Shown piece after piece: positions 56,116 to 56,561 of a stretch of 56,561 nt of DNA (position 1 is its first letter; each line of letters opens with the position of its first letter). Origin of the DNA: Acetobacter tropicalis. GTDB lineage: Bacteria > Pseudomonadota > Alphaproteobacteria > Acetobacterales > Acetobacteraceae. Below the pieces are notes generated by a model, which did no database searches, was not told the origin of the DNA, and saw nothing but the letters and a program-made list of their open reading frames with translations. The stretch covers positions 1-56,561 of the forward strand of contig NZ_LHZQ01000207.1 in the NCBI RefSeq assembly GCF_001580915.1. The letters are read 5' to 3'. Both the position numbers and the translations under genes were made by a program.

Positions 56116-56561
56116 GAGCGCACTGCGACTAGCTTGAATCATAGGATTTCCAAAGGGCGTCTGATGTGCTTCAAGATGAAGACTGGTGAAGGAGGCCAGC
56201 CTTCGTGCCGAAAGCCTACTCGCAGGATTTACGAGACCGTGTAATTGATGCGGTGGAGAAAGACGGTATGAGTTGCCGGGCAGCGGCGCGGCGCTTCGGC
56301 GTGAGTGATGCTTCAGCGATCAAATGGGTGCAACGCGCAAGACGCGTCGGGGATCGGTGCTGCCCCGGCACGGGCGGGCATCGTCCCTCGAAAACCAGAC
56401 CAGAACGGGTTTGGCTGCTGGCCATCATTGATGCCGAGCCTGATATCACCCTCGCAGCGCTGTCGATCCGACTGCGCGAGGAGCGTGGCGTTCAGGCCGA
56501 CACGGGCATGCTCTCACGCTTTTGGGACTATCCTGAATTTTGTGCGGTGTGGTTATAACCT
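56116..56561 (+). mobile_element. IS630-type element, interrupted at the window edge
   Basis: The transposase fragment begins at 56205. The left end of the element is probably near 56116, just after a TA dinucleotide, the usual IS630 target; this boundary is tentative. The AT-rich 160 bases before it look like ordinary intergenic DNA. From about 56525 the sequence no longer matches an IS630 transposase and resembles the terminal repeat of a different insertion sequence. Confidence 0.6.
56205..56558 (+). pseudogene. IS630 family transposase, N-terminal part, disrupted
   Basis: GTG start with GGAGG upstream. The product opens PKAYSQDLRDRVIDAVE and has the helix-turn-helix SCRAAARRFGVSDASAIKWVQRA (about residues 24-46), then IIDAEPDITLAALSIRLREERG, all typical of the IS630 orfA domain. 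After TGMLSRF (about residue 105) it should continue to a helix and then the DDE domain, but it instead reads WDYPEFCAVWL and stops. The catalytic domain is absent, so it is not functional as seen. Confidence 0.8.

Noticed and set aside
1-56561. CRISPR array, prophage or integrase-flanked island
   Set aside because: No regularly spaced direct repeats, phage structural genes or integrase were seen in the window.

Overview
The window looks like chromosomal DNA of an acetic acid bacterium (Alphaproteobacteria, Acetobacteraceae, most likely Acetobacter). This is inferred from gene content and neighbourhoods: glycine-type 5-aminolevulinate synthase, an alphaproteobacterial GTTC-N7-GTTC LexA box before recA, the transketolase-gap-pgk order, the sdhCDAB order, the SRP RNA-dnaX-ybaB-recR block, and several polyol, alcohol and aldehyde dehydrogenases. 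The species cannot be fixed by reading alone. Almost all of the window is core or conserved accessory chromosome. I see no prophage, CRISPR array or recognisable multi-gene defence system.

Layout. 1-3.2 kb: a 5'-truncated M61 glycyl aminopeptidase and an AT-richer DUF2075 P-loop helicase-like gene. The first 39 bases are an exact inverted copy of bases 260-298, so the left edge is probably a fold-back assembly artefact. 3.4-9.5 kb: Nfu-type Fe-S protein, RutE-like nitroreductase, tsaB, rimI, then purD (reverse), xseA and a small lipoprotein. 9.6-14 kb: tRNA-Leu(CAA), serC, a secreted CocE/NonD hydrolase and a creatininase-family amidohydrolase. 14.1-20.2 kb: aldehyde dehydrogenase and Zn-alcohol dehydrogenase (reverse pair), a long-chain mannitol dehydrogenase, zwf (TTG start). 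20.4-25.2 kb: asd and the complete sdhCDAB operon. 25.4-29.2 kb: a GT-C type membrane protein, a PAT-like acetyltransferase, a dual-specificity-type phosphatase, and an EamA exporter.

29.3-33.6 kb (reverse): a transketolase-like gene, gap and pgk. The transketolase-like protein has lost most thiamine diphosphate and substrate residues. 33.9-40.6 kb: a proline-rich lipoprotein, hemA (ALAS), a DsbA-family oxidoreductase, a degenerate gamma-glutamyltransferase-like lipoprotein, recA with LexA box, a GNAT enzyme, a stand-alone ModE-type HTH protein. 40.6-45.4 kb: opgG/opgD-like (Tat signal) and opgH for periplasmic glucans, a strongly structured intergenic segment, a YpfJ-type zinc peptidase. 45.5-50.3 kb (reverse): an aldo/keto reductase and a nagK-nagP-nagA N-acetylglucosamine operon without nagB. 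50.7-56 kb: a secreted protein, SRP RNA, dnaX, ybaB, recR, and a FolM-like reductase next to folB. The right edge holds an IS630-type transposase fragment interrupted by a sequence resembling another IS end.

The most interesting items are the two apparently degenerate enzymes: the transketolase-like protein locked in an operon with gap and pgk, and the GGT-like lipoprotein beside recA. The structured intergenic region at about 44.35-44.48 kb and the chimeric edges also merit a look. I did not find a convincing entirely new multi-gene system.
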